The notes beneath the pieces are model-generated. The model did no database searches. It was given only the letters and a program-made list of their open reading frames with translations, and had not been told where the DNA came from. A stretch of 64,000 bases of DNA from CAWKDG01 sp963848355 (GTDB lineage Bacteria; Actinomycetota; Acidimicrobiia; Acidimicrobiales; UBA8190): assembly GCA_963848355.1 (NCBI GenBank), contig CAWKDG010000001.1, forward strand, positions 620,001 to 684,000, in the 5' to 3' direction. The position numbers and the translations under genes are program-made. Below are positions 43,013 to 50,584 of the stretch, piece by piece. Within the stretch, counting starts at the first letter, position 1. Each line of letters opens with the position of its first letter.

Positions 43013-43282
43013 ATGCTCTTCATCGAATATGACGTCACACCCGAGGGACAGATCGAGCTCGTCGCCCTGATCAACGCCATCGAAGAGGACGGGGACGACC
43101 CGGACGGGGAGGCGTGGCTCGCCTGGCGGCGCTCCCATGAGGACGGGGGGCAGGGTTGCGCTCCGGTACCACCGGGAGAACTGGCTCTGATGGAGGCGAC
43201 GACGGACCCCGACGAGTTGGCCACCATCGTCGAACGGATCCTCGTCGCCGATCATCGGACCAAGCAGGACGTGGCCCCGTGA
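43013..43282 (+). CDS. Hypothetical acidic 89-residue protein
   Basis: No family recognised. The sequence is acidic and helical, with MLFIEYDVTPEGQIELVAL at the N terminus and TDPDELATIVERILVADH near the end. ATG 43013 has a good GGGGAAGGGG site; GTG 43007 is a close alternative. It overlaps the next small gene by 4 nt (GTGA), which supports both as a translated pair. It starts divergently from the PLDc_N gene. Confidence 0.6.
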   Translation: MLFIEYDVTPEGQIELVALINAIEEDGDDPDGEAWLAWRRSHEDGGQGCAPVPPGELALMEATTDPDELATIVERILVADHRTKQDVAP

Positions 43283-43485
43283 GTACGACACGTTCGCAGC
43301 TGTACCGTTTGGCCCGCGACCTCGGGAACGTCGAAGCGGTCGAGCACGGCTACAAACGGGGCGGCCTCGCCGGGGGGGCCGAAGGGGCGGCGACGCGAGA
43401 AGCCCGCCGAGTCATCTATCGAACGGGTAATCGCCAGATCAACCACTTCGTACGCGCCCTCGGTCTCGGACCGAGACGTCGGTGA
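43279..43485 (+). CDS. Small basic protein, Xer-independent unknown family
   Basis: A 68-residue Arg-rich protein beginning with STTRSQLYRLARDLGNVEAV and ending VIYRTGNRQINHFVRALGLG. Similar short basic proteins (STxRSxLYKxARxLGxxxA) are common in actinobacterial genomes, but I know no function. GTG start overlaps the stop of the preceding acidic gene by 4 nt, so expression is probably coupled. An acidic-basic gene pair of this size could encode interacting partners (inference only). Confidence 0.62.
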   Translation: MSTTRSQLYRLARDLGNVEAVEHGYKRGGLAGGAEGAATREARRVIYRTGNRQINHFVRALGLGPRRR

Positions 43486-43626
43486 CCCGACAAGCCTGTT
43501 ACGACAGAAGTTGTGATCGCGGTACCCGATAACGGCCCAGCCTCGGACGAGGATTCGCCGGCCTGATAGCCGCAACGTTCGGATGTAGCATCCCGACAGG
43601 GCTCCATGGAGCGAACCGGAGGCACC

Positions 43627-43869
43627 ATGCTGGCAGCGATTCTTGGGACCACCGACTCGGCCGTGGTTCTTTTGGTTTTCCTGGTCTCCCTCGCAGTCGT
43701 GATCTGGGCGGTTGTCGACGTGGCCAGGCAACCGGCGCTGTCGTCAGGTGCGAAGGCAGGGTGGATCATCGGTCTGGTCGTTGGAACCTTTCTCTTCGGC
43801 ATCGTGGGCTTGGTCATCGCCGTGGTCTACCTCGTGGGAGTGCGTCCCCGCCTCACGCGCAACAACTGA
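43627..43869 (+). CDS. Small two-helix membrane protein (PLDc_N-like)
   Basis: An 80-residue protein with two hydrophobic helices, SAVVLLVFLVSLAVVIWAVV and AGWIIGLVVGTFLFGIVGLV, joined by DVARQPALSSGAKAG. This matches the small PLDc_N-like membrane family. ATG 43627 is preferred because GGAGG lies 5 nt upstream; ATG 43606 would add seven residues. The 120-nt region before it shows no other gene. Confidence 0.65.
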   Translation: MLAAILGTTDSAVVLLVFLVSLAVVIWAVVDVARQPALSSGAKAGWIIGLVVGTFLFGIVGLVIAVVYLVGVRPRLTRNN

Positions 43870-43940
43870 AGACGGGTCTGATCCACGCCTCCGACATGGC
43901 CGACCGGCGTAGATAGGCTTGATCAGACGGAGGTGGGGAT

Positions 43941-44333
43941 GTGGGACCGGTCATCGGCGTGCCCGTAGACGTGGCGGAAGCGATCAAGGACAAGACCGAC
44001 CTGGTGGAGGTCGATGAGGTTCTGCCTGACGTGGTCGACCAACCCGACGTCCAGGTGGGACGCGCGCCCTTTGGGGACCTCTTGCTTCTGATCGAGGCAC
44101 CCGTCCAGGGATACGGTCCCCTCGTAGGCATTCTTTCGGACTACGCGAGGAACGGTCCGAGGCCGTTGGAGCTCGTCGTGATGGACAAGGACGGCAACCC
44201 CCACGCGTTTCCCGGTCAGGTCGACGTCGACGATGGGTCGATCCACGATCATCTGAAGCTCGCCTACTACGGAGAGCCTGGTGACCGGCGCCCCCTGATC
44301 CGCGGCGACGAGTCTTCAGTCGGGAGTGGTTGA
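43941..44333 (+). CDS. Hypothetical 130-residue protein
   Basis: Not recognised. An acidic, soluble protein with strands such as VQVGRAPFGDLLLLIEAPV and RPLELVVMDKDGNPHAF and no membrane segment or metal motif. The GTG start has GGAGG about 6 nt upstream. Its 3' end overlaps the convergent phytanoyl-CoA dioxygenase-like gene by 18 nt. Confidence 0.55.
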   Translation: MGPVIGVPVDVAEAIKDKTDLVEVDEVLPDVVDQPDVQVGRAPFGDLLLLIEAPVQGYGPLVGILSDYARNGPRPLELVVMDKDGNPHAFPGQVDVDDGSIHDHLKLAYYGEPGDRRPLIRGDESSVGSG

Positions 44334-45227
44334 CTCCGAAACTCCGACCGGAGGATGAACGGCAACGCCTGTCCATCCCTCTTGGATCAGTTCGACCGGG
44401 TCGCGGAGGTCGATCATGCCGAGGTAGCCACCGCCACGCTCGATGGCATCGTGGACGGCGTAACCCAGCACCTCCTGGCACTGTCTGGGCAGGCGGCAGG
44501 CCAGCTCCGGCGGAACGGCAAGGTAGTTGTTCTCCTCGGTGCGCAACCAGCCCAATGTGTAGGACAGGTGCACACCGCGGCGCGGCTCCGCACCTGAGTG
44601 GGCACCTCCGCCATGGAAGGTCGATCCCAGATACACGATGGCCGAACCGGCGGGCATCTCGGCCACGACCGCTTCGTCGTCGGTTGGGTAACGCCCGGCG
44701 TCCCATCGATGGCTTCCGGGAAAAACGCGAGTCGCACCGTTGTCAGCGGTGAAGTCGACCAGAGCGATCACCGAGGCCAGCTGCAGCTCGGGCTTGGGCG
44801 TGGGCACCAGGTTCCACACGATCTCGTCCTGATGCCAGAACTGATCACCGGCGCCCGGCAGGCGCTCCAGCAGGTGGGCCAGGTTCAGCTGGTAACGGGC
44901 GCACGATGGTCCGAGGACGGTTTCGCACACGGCCATGAGGAGCGGATGGACCATGACTTCGGTGGCGAAGGTGGGCGACTTCCCGGCCAGGCCGGAGACG
45001 TGGCGGGTCTGGGCATGGAAGAACTGCACCCCGGGGTTGAGGTGACGCATGTCGGGGTCGGCCAGATCGACGTAGGGCTGGACTTCCGCATTGATGGCCC
45101 TGACGACGTCTGGGGACAGCAGGTCGTGGACGATGACGGCACCGTCCTGTCGGAGCGCGTCGACGACCCGGTCGGCCGGGACGTCAGCCCCAACCGTCTG
45201 GAGCCGACTGTCGGCTACTGGTGACAT
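44316..45227 (-). CDS. Phytanoyl-CoA dioxygenase (PhyH) family protein
   Basis: A non-haem Fe(II)/2-oxoglutarate dioxygenase of 303 residues. The iron triad is seen in QFWHQDEIVW (HxD) and the distal His in GSTFHGGGAHSG; an Arg in AEPRRGVHLSYTLGW is the likely 2-oxoglutarate ligand. RVFPGSHRWDAGRYP is a PhyH hallmark. The start is ATG 45227 with AGGAGGGG six nt upstream; the longer frame to 45458 runs into a divergent gene. Substrates in this family range from phytanoyl-CoA to secondary metabolites, so none is assigned. Confidence 0.87.
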   Translation of the reverse strand: MSPVADSRLQTVGADVPADRVVDALRQDGAVIVHDLLSPDVVRAINAEVQPYVDLADPDMRHLNPGVQFFHAQTRHVSGLAGKSPTFATEVMVHPLLMAVCETVLGPSCARYQLNLAHLLERLPGAGDQFWHQDEIVWNLVPTPKPELQLASVIALVDFTADNGATRVFPGSHRWDAGRYPTDDEAVVAEMPAGSAIVYLGSTFHGGGAHSGAEPRRGVHLSYTLGWLRTEENNYLAVPPELACRLPRQCQEVLGYAVHDAIERGGGYLGMIDLRDPVELIQEGWTGVAVHPPVGVSESTTPD

Positions 45228-45318
45228 GTGCCCCTCCTCTGACGCATGCAGTCTTCCACGGTCAACGGTTTGACCGCCGTGGGCGTGAGGAGAGGTACGG
45301 AGGTACCGGGAGGAGCCG

Positions 45319-46089
45319 ATGCCGATTCCAGGACGCACAACCTCGTGGGCGACACTCGTGGTCCTCGTTCTCCTGACAGGGGCTGCTGCCGCTGGCTCAT
45401 TGACCACTGCTCCGAGAAGGTCATCGACCACTCGGCGGCCAGTGTCGGCTGCCGGCACCCTGAACCTGGCCCGTCGAGGATTGAATCAGTCCTTCGTCGC
45501 CACGTATCGCCTCACCGAAGGCCCGGGGCGGACCGGATCGGACAATGTCCTCGCCGCCGTCGTCGTCGCCCAACGGGGTCCGCTGGCCAACGTGGCCGGA
45601 GAGGAGTGGCTCCAGCCGGGTCCGGGCGAGTGGTCATACCTGGTCGAGTGGCCCACCGGCGAAGAGACGGAGATGGTCAAGCGCGGCGATGGGCTCTACT
45701 CGTGTGACCGGAGCCCGGGGAGGTCGTGGGAATGCGACGGTCCAGATCGGTACGGCGGCGGCAACGGCGTCCTCATTGCGGTGTCCGCCTACGAGCCCGT
45801 GACGCAGTACGGTGCCCTGCAGGAGACCCTGCGCGGGAGTCCCCCTCCACACGACGTCGTCAATAGGACCGGCGCCATCTCCGGTCGACGTGTGTCCTGC
45901 CTCACGACCGGGCGCCCCGCTGAGACGTGGTGCTACACCTCGCGGGGGTTGCTTGCGTCGTTTCCCGTCTCTGGGGGCACGGGACCGGTGGCTGGTCTTG
46001 CCGGCACTCTCGTCAAGTCGAGCACGACTGTGCCGAGCCGCCAGTTCGTCCTGCCCGTCCGACCAAGCCCGTGGAGCGGACCGTTGTGA
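45319..46089 (+). CDS. Secreted hypothetical protein
   Basis: A 256-residue protein with a signal peptide or anchor (SWATLVVLVLLTGAAAAGSL, residues about 9-28). No family recognised. The mature part has four Cys in two close pairs (YSCDRSPGRSWECDG and VSCLTTGRPAETWCYTS), likely disulphides outside the cell. The pattern of measuring 'EWPTGEETEMVKRGDGLYSC' type strands recalls LolA/LppX-like lipid-binding folds, but this is only an impression. ATG has GGGAGGAG upstream. It lies 68 nt before tRNA-Pro and divergent from the PhyH-like gene. Confidence 0.65.
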   Translation: MPIPGRTTSWATLVVLVLLTGAAAAGSLTTAPRRSSTTRRPVSAAGTLNLARRGLNQSFVATYRLTEGPGRTGSDNVLAAVVVAQRGPLANVAGEEWLQPGPGEWSYLVEWPTGEETEMVKRGDGLYSCDRSPGRSWECDGPDRYGGGNGVLIAVSAYEPVTQYGALQETLRGSPPPHDVVNRTGAISGRRVSCLTTGRPAETWCYTSRGLLASFPVSGGTGPVAGLAGTLVKSSTTVPSRQFVLPVRPSPWSGPL

Positions 46090-46157
46090 TGGGAATGGGG
46101 ATCGCGCCACCCCTGTCGAGTTCGCCTACGCTTCTCATGAGGAGGCGCCAAGACGAA

Positions 46158-46234
46158 CGGGGAGTAGCGCAGCACGGTAGCGCACCTGCTTTGGGAGCAG
46201 GAGGTCGGGGGTTCAAATCCCCCCTCCCCGACCA
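46158..46234 (+). tRNA. tRNA-Pro (anticodon TGG)
   Basis: A complete cloverleaf of 77 nt with encoded CCA. The acceptor stem CGGGGAG pairs with CTCCCCG, the anticodon stem CCTGC pairs with GCAGG around the loop TTTGGGA, anticodon TGG at 46192-46194, and the T-arm contains GGTTCAAATCC. Confidence 0.96.
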
Positions 46235-46257
46235 CCGGTTAATCTCGGAGTGACGTC

Positions 46258-46328
46258 GCGGGCGTAGCTCAATGGCAGAGTCCCAGCCTTCCAAGCTGGT
46301 CATGCGGGTTCGATTCCCGTCGCCCGCT
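46258..46328 (+). tRNA. tRNA-Gly (anticodon TCC)
   Basis: A 71-nt cloverleaf, 23 nt after tRNA-Pro. The acceptor stem GCGGGCG pairs with CGCCCGC, the anticodon stem CCAGC pairs with GCTGG around CTTCCAA, anticodon TCC at 46290-46292, T-arm GGTTCGATTCC. CCA is not encoded (the discriminator T is followed by CCG). A decayed gene remnant begins directly downstream. Confidence 0.95.
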
Positions 46329-46347
46329 CCGAGGTCAGAGCATATTT

Positions 46348-46670
46348 CGGACCAGCACAATACCCACGGGCTGCTGCAACACGACGACGTGTTGGAACGA
46401 CACCATCGCGCCCCTGGCCAAGGTGGTTCCGGTGGTGACGGGCCAGTTCGGCGAGTACGAGTGCGCCACGAGCTTTTCGAACAGGTACATGAAGTACGCC
46501 GACACTCTGGGTCTTTCGTATCTGGCCTGGGCCTGGATGCCATCAGCCCCGGAGATTGGAGCTGCAAGAGACCCGCCCTGATCAAGAACTACGCAGGCAA
46601 CCTTCACCGGCGGGGGTCGCCCTCCACTCGCACCTGGCGCTGCTGTTCAAGGACCATCCGCTGCCCCTGT
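46348..46670 (+). pseudogene. Remnant of a GH5-type cellulase, C-terminal part with frameshifts
   Basis: No intact gene, but the three plus frames together read the C-terminal end of a glycoside hydrolase family 5 cellulase. Frame one (about 46348-46550) has NTTTCWNDTIAPLA, VVPVVTGQFGEYECATSFSN, and YADTLGLSYLAWAWMPSA. Frame two continues with GDWSCKRPALIKNYAG (about 46552-46600). Frame three gives PSPAGVALHSHLALLF (about 46600-46650). In active GH5 enzymes the nucleophile lies in a TGEFGE-like motif, here TGQFGE. The N-terminal two thirds are absent: the fragment begins 20 nt after tRNA-Gly. Two frame changes and the lost start make it a dead gene, possibly left by an insertion at the tRNA. 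Confidence 0.72.
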
Positions 46671-46689
46671 GCCGTAGGGGTCGTGACGT

Positions 46690-49600
46690 TCACTCCCCCA
46701 GGGGGCCGTGCCACTGCGACTGGCTGTCGTCCCAGTACACGTCGAGCCCGTTGTTGGGGTCCTCCACGGCGACAGTGACGAGGCCGTTGGCGTCGATACC
46801 CACCGAGGGGGCCGCCTGGGTCGAGTTATCACCCCCGATCGGCAGAGGACCCTGCCATTGATTGTCAGACGTCAGCCAGTAGACGTCGAGGCTCTCGTTC
46901 GGTCCCTCCACGGCGATGGTGGGCAGGCCGGCGTTGGGGGCACCGGCCGGTCCGACCACGACCGACGGCGAGGAATAGGCCGACCCGATCGTCAGGGGGC
47001 CGTGCCACTGCGACTGGCTGTCGTCCCAGTACACGTCGAGCCCGTTGTTGGGGTCCTCCACGGCGACAGTGACGAGGCCGTTGGCGTCGATACCCACCGA
47101 GGGGGCCGCCTGGGTCGAGTTATCACCCCCGATCGGCAGAGGACCCTGCCATTGATTGTCAGACGTCAGCCAGTAGACGTCGAGGCTCTCGTTCGGTCCC
47201 TCCACGGCGATGGTGGGCAGGCCGGCGTTGGGGGCACCGGCCGGTCCGACCACGACCGACGGCGAGGAATAGGCCGACCCGATCGTCAGGGGGCCGTGCC
47301 ACTGCGACTGGCTGTCGTCCCAGTACACGTCGAGCCCGTTGTTGGGGTCCTCCACGGCGACAGTGACGAGGCCGTTGGCGTCGATACCCACCGAGGGGGC
47401 CGCCTGGGTCGAGTTATCACCCCCGATCGGCAGAGGACCCTGCCATTGATTGTCAGACGTCAGCCAGTAGACGTCGAGGCTCTCGTTCGGTCCCTCCACG
47501 GCGATGGTGGGCAGGCCGGCGTTGGGGGCACCGGCCGGTCCGACCACGACCGACGGCGAGGAATAGGCCGACCCGATCGTCAGGGGGCCGTGCCACTGGG
47601 CGCCATCGTCCCACGTGACATCGAGGGTGTTTCCCGGGCCCTCGGTGGCCACGGTGGCCAGGCCCGATCCGGCGTCGACGGCCGTCGACGGCGCGGCGAC
47701 CGCCGACTGGACGGGCGGTGCGCTGGTCGGGGGCCACGGATAGTCGGGGCTCTGGCAGGTCGGCGAGGTGGACGGATACACCCCGGGATTGCCCGGTACC
47801 CAGAAACAACCGGGAAGGACGTGCTCGAAAAACGGCTCGAATTGAAAGTCGGCGTCGTTTATCGAGGCATCAGTTCCCGGAATCTGCGTCGTGTCACCGA
47901 ACGGACCGAAGAGCGCCTGGCCCAGCCACGCCGGAGCGCCGGCGCCCTGCGGCTTTCCCGGGTTGTCGGAGCCCCAGCACGGGGAGTTGTAGTTCTGGTC
48001 CTTGTAGGCGATCCAGTAGAAAGCCGGTGTCAACTGCATGTCGGTAGCCCCCTCGAAGACGGCACTTTCCATGCTCGCTGACGTGAGAGCGTCGTATTCC
48101 CATCCGGGAGGACCACAGTTCGGCATCGGCAGTCTGGTGGACAGGGATCGGGTATCCGGAGGCGTGGCCACGTACGCCCAGAAGGCGAGCGGTAGAAGAC
48201 CTGCGTAGATCTGCTGTACGGCGGCCTGCTGGAGATCCTGTTCGATCTGTGCCTGGATCTGCAGATTGTTCACGGTGAACTCGCCGGCCTTGATCTGCCC
48301 CACCATCGTCTGCAGACTGCTCCAGCTTGTCACGAACATTTCCCCCAGTCGGAGGATGTTGTCGTGGAGGTCGAGGAATTGGGATTGGATCTGGGGTGCG
48401 AGCTGGGCAGCCGTGACGTCCACCTGGTCGGCGATGGGAGAGGAGGAGTCAGAACCGCCGGAATCCGTGACGAATGTGGCCGCCACGACGGCGGCGGCGG
48501 AAATGGCACCGAGAGCGACGGCGACGGGAGCGGCCTCGGGGCCCGACACTCCGGCAATGGTGGCGCCGACGCCTGCGACAGCTCCGATGGTCCCCTCCAC
48601 GCTGCCGAGCCAGCCGGGAGCGCCACTGCTCTGCGTCGGGGGGATCGACGTGTTCTGGATCAGCGCCGAGGCCATGGCCTGGAGGTCAAGATTCGAGTTC
48701 GAGCTGAGGGCCGACCAGATCGTGCTCGACTGAAGCAGGCTGTTCGACGAGGAGAAATTGACCCAGAGCGTGATGACGTCCTTAATCTCCTTTTCGATCT
48801 GCTTCTGAACAGCCGGGCACCGATCCCGTTTCGACAGCGTCCGGCAGTTGAACCTCTTCACCAGGGTCAGGTTCCTCTTCCAATCACGGCCATTGATGTC
48901 CTGCCAGTACGAGGATCGCAAGTCGGGATTCACCCGTTGACCCCGGGCGTTGATCGCCGCCACGATGTCCGTGAATGCGATACCAGGTCCACCGGTATAG
49001 GTGGGGAACGGGGTCGGGGTCTGACCGGGAGCAGGGTACGCCGCTTCGGTCAGCGACTGATCGAAGGCCATCGAGCTATCACCCGACAAGGGCGCGAACA
49101 GGTTGGTGCCGGGCTCCCGCCCCAGGACTCCGTCCAACCGGACCTGACCGCCGTCCGATCCCACGGCCTCCAGGGCCTCCGCCTCCAGTCCACTGCCTCC
49201 GACGAGGGCGTACCCGCCCTGCGACGTATCGTCGGCGAGGAAATCGGGCTCGCATTGGTCGAGTGGCTCCGAATCACAGTCGAAGGTGCTCCAGAGATAG
49301 GCGTTGTTCCCGCTTCCGATGGTATCGAAGCGACTCTCGTTCCCGCCCAGGAGATGGATGGCGCGTCCGATACGCGCCCACGCTCCTTGAACCGCCGGGA
49401 GGACCGGCGACAGCGTCCCGAAACTCTGCACGATGACGAGGGTGTTCGGCTGCCCGACGTAGGACATGAGGAGAGTGGCCATGTTCTCGGCGTTCAGTTC
49501 GTAGGCGGCGGCTTGACCATTGCCCCCCACCGGGAACACCGTCTCGCCCTGGATGGCAAGGTCAGTCCGGCTGAGCGCTTCGACGATGAAACCTGATCCC

Positions 49601-50454
49601 TGAGGAACGAACGAGGAATATTGAGGATCGACCGCTCCATCGACGACGGGCCGCAAAACCCCCGAGGGTGCGGCAGGGTCGACGGTGTCGAATGGCACGA
49701 AATCAGGCGAGACGTACACCAGACGGTTGTACTGATCGAGCTGAAGGTAACCGTCGATACTGCCGATGGGATGGTCGCCTCCATGGGCGATTCGGCCGAG
49801 CGCCTGATCGGTATTCGTCACGACCTGACAGGTGGAGCAGTTGGGCACGAAGATCGCCGACCACGGGGTGTAGAGATCGGACGCCGGAATCGGCAACCCG
49901 GGAATGGCCCCGGGCGGACATGATCGCGGCTGACCGAAGGACAGAAGCTGCGGACAATCGGCCGACCAATCCTGCGGCTGGGTGGCGATAACGAGGTCGT
50001 CGGAAGGGAGGGACGCAAGTGTCGGCTGAAGCTCCGGCGTACATGCGTCAGATTGACCGCCCACGCAGCTGTACAAAGGGACGGTGAGATCTGAGAATTC
50101 GCTGGCCAGGGCGGGCTCCGACTGGCCGACATCGACCGATCGATCGAGAACGACGAGCCTCACGTAGGGCACCGTCAGTCCCTGGTCGTTCACCGGCGGG
50201 GAGGCCGGCAACGGACGGCACGTCGCCGAGGTCACCGACTGGTAATCGGTGCTCGGGACCAGGATCCCGTCGCCGCAGCTGGGAGCGATCGTATCGACAG
50301 GCACTCCTTGCGGCGGATAGAGCACCGTCGGTGTTATCACGGGTGGGTCTTTCGTATCGGCCGATGCCACCGCTCGCCCCGGCGCGTCGGCGATGGCTGA
50401 CGCCGAGACAGTGACCAGTGCGCACGCGATGACGATTCCCCGCCGCCAGGTCAT
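46690..50454 (-). CDS. Large secreted protein with hydrophobic core segment and C-terminal lectin/propeller-like tandem repeats
   Basis: A 1254-residue exported protein not matching a family I know. A signal peptide at residues 1-32 (ending RAVASA) follows a well-placed GGGAGG. About residues 35-600 form a Cys-poor region with secreted-protein features (LRPVVDGAVDPQYSSFVPQG, LVIVQSFGTLSPVLPAVQGA, and a glycine-containing FTDIVAAINARGQRVN). Around residues 610-665 lies a long Gly/Ala/Val stretch (GTIGAVAGVGATIAGVSG then PVAVALGAISAAAVVAATFV) that could enter a membrane. A helical part follows, then at residues about 930-1254 repeated strands of the type TIAVEGPNESLDVYWLTSDN and TVAVEDPNNGLDVYWDDSQS, which look like carbohydrate-binding propeller blades. 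Three 98-residue units are identical. A large LuxR-type regulator lies 131 nt upstream on the same strand. Confidence 0.8.
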   Translation of the reverse strand: MTWRRGIVIACALVTVSASAIADAPGRAVASADTKDPPVITPTVLYPPQGVPVDTIAPSCGDGILVPSTDYQSVTSATCRPLPASPPVNDQGLTVPYVRLVVLDRSVDVGQSEPALASEFSDLTVPLYSCVGGQSDACTPELQPTLASLPSDDLVIATQPQDWSADCPQLLSFGQPRSCPPGAIPGLPIPASDLYTPWSAIFVPNCSTCQVVTNTDQALGRIAHGGDHPIGSIDGYLQLDQYNRLVYVSPDFVPFDTVDPAAPSGVLRPVVDGAVDPQYSSFVPQGSGFIVEALSRTDLAIQGETVFPVGGNGQAAAYELNAENMATLLMSYVGQPNTLVIVQSFGTLSPVLPAVQGAWARIGRAIHLLGGNESRFDTIGSGNNAYLWSTFDCDSEPLDQCEPDFLADDTSQGGYALVGGSGLEAEALEAVGSDGGQVRLDGVLGREPGTNLFAPLSGDSSMAFDQSLTEAAYPAPGQTPTPFPTYTGGPGIAFTDIVAAINARGQRVNPDLRSSYWQDINGRDWKRNLTLVKRFNCRTLSKRDRCPAVQKQIEKEIKDVITLWVNFSSSNSLLQSSTIWSALSSNSNLDLQAMASALIQNTSIPPTQSSGAPGWLGSVEGTIGAVAGVGATIAGVSGPEAAPVAVALGAISAAAVVAATFVTDSGGSDSSSPIADQVDVTAAQLAPQIQSQFLDLHDNILRLGEMFVTSWSSLQTMVGQIKAGEFTVNNLQIQAQIEQDLQQAAVQQIYAGLLPLAFWAYVATPPDTRSLSTRLPMPNCGPPGWEYDALTSASMESAVFEGATDMQLTPAFYWIAYKDQNYNSPCWGSDNPGKPQGAGAPAWLGQALFGPFGDTTQIPGTDASINDADFQFEPFFEHVLPGCFWVPGNPGVYPSTSPTCQSPDYPWPPTSAPPVQSAVAAPSTAVDAGSGLATVATEGPGNTLDVTWDDGAQWHGPLTIGSAYSSPSVVVGPAGAPNAGLPTIAVEGPNESLDVYWLTSDNQWQGPLPIGGDNSTQAAPSVGIDANGLVTVAVEDPNNGLDVYWDDSQSQWHGPLTIGSAYSSPSVVVGPAGAPNAGLPTIAVEGPNESLDVYWLTSDNQWQGPLPIGGDNSTQAAPSVGIDANGLVTVAVEDPNNGLDVYWDDSQSQWHGPLTIGSAYSSPSVVVGPAGAPNAGLPTIAVEGPNESLDVYWLTSDNQWQGPLPIGGDNSTQAAPSVGIDANGLVTVAVEDPNNGLDVYWDDSQSQWHGPLGE
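46699..47580 (-). repeat. Three DNA-identical 294-bp tandem repeats
   Basis: Units at 46699-46992, 46993-47286 and 47287-47580 appear identical base for base when read side by side; the first 18 nt of a fourth unit continue at 47581 before diverging. Each encodes 98 residues made of two similar half-units. They are in frame and form the C-terminal end of the large secreted protein. Confidence 0.93.
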
Positions 50455-50584
50455 GTGCCTCCCGTTCCACCGTCCCCGACCGGGCTGCACATTGGTGAGG
50501 CTGGCATCGGCACCGACGCGAAAACACAGCCAGGTGGCCAGTTTTCCTGAATCGGGGTTCACCCGTCGAGGCAGGACGTCGGGG

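Noticed and set aside
43486..43626. Small RNA or riboswitch before the small membrane protein gene
   Set aside because: I looked for stable hairpins and a T run and found only weak pairing.
46158..46328. Longer tRNA array
   Set aside because: Only two tRNAs fold; upstream and downstream sequence gives no further cloverleaf.
46699..47580. CRISPR-like array
   Set aside because: Units are 294 bp, contiguous, in frame and without spacers; they code for protein.
46708..48081. 457-residue plus-strand open frame with repeats
   Set aside because: It mirrors the 294-bp repeats of the secreted protein on the other strand. The signal peptide, ribosome site and strand-like repeat pattern all belong to the minus-strand gene.
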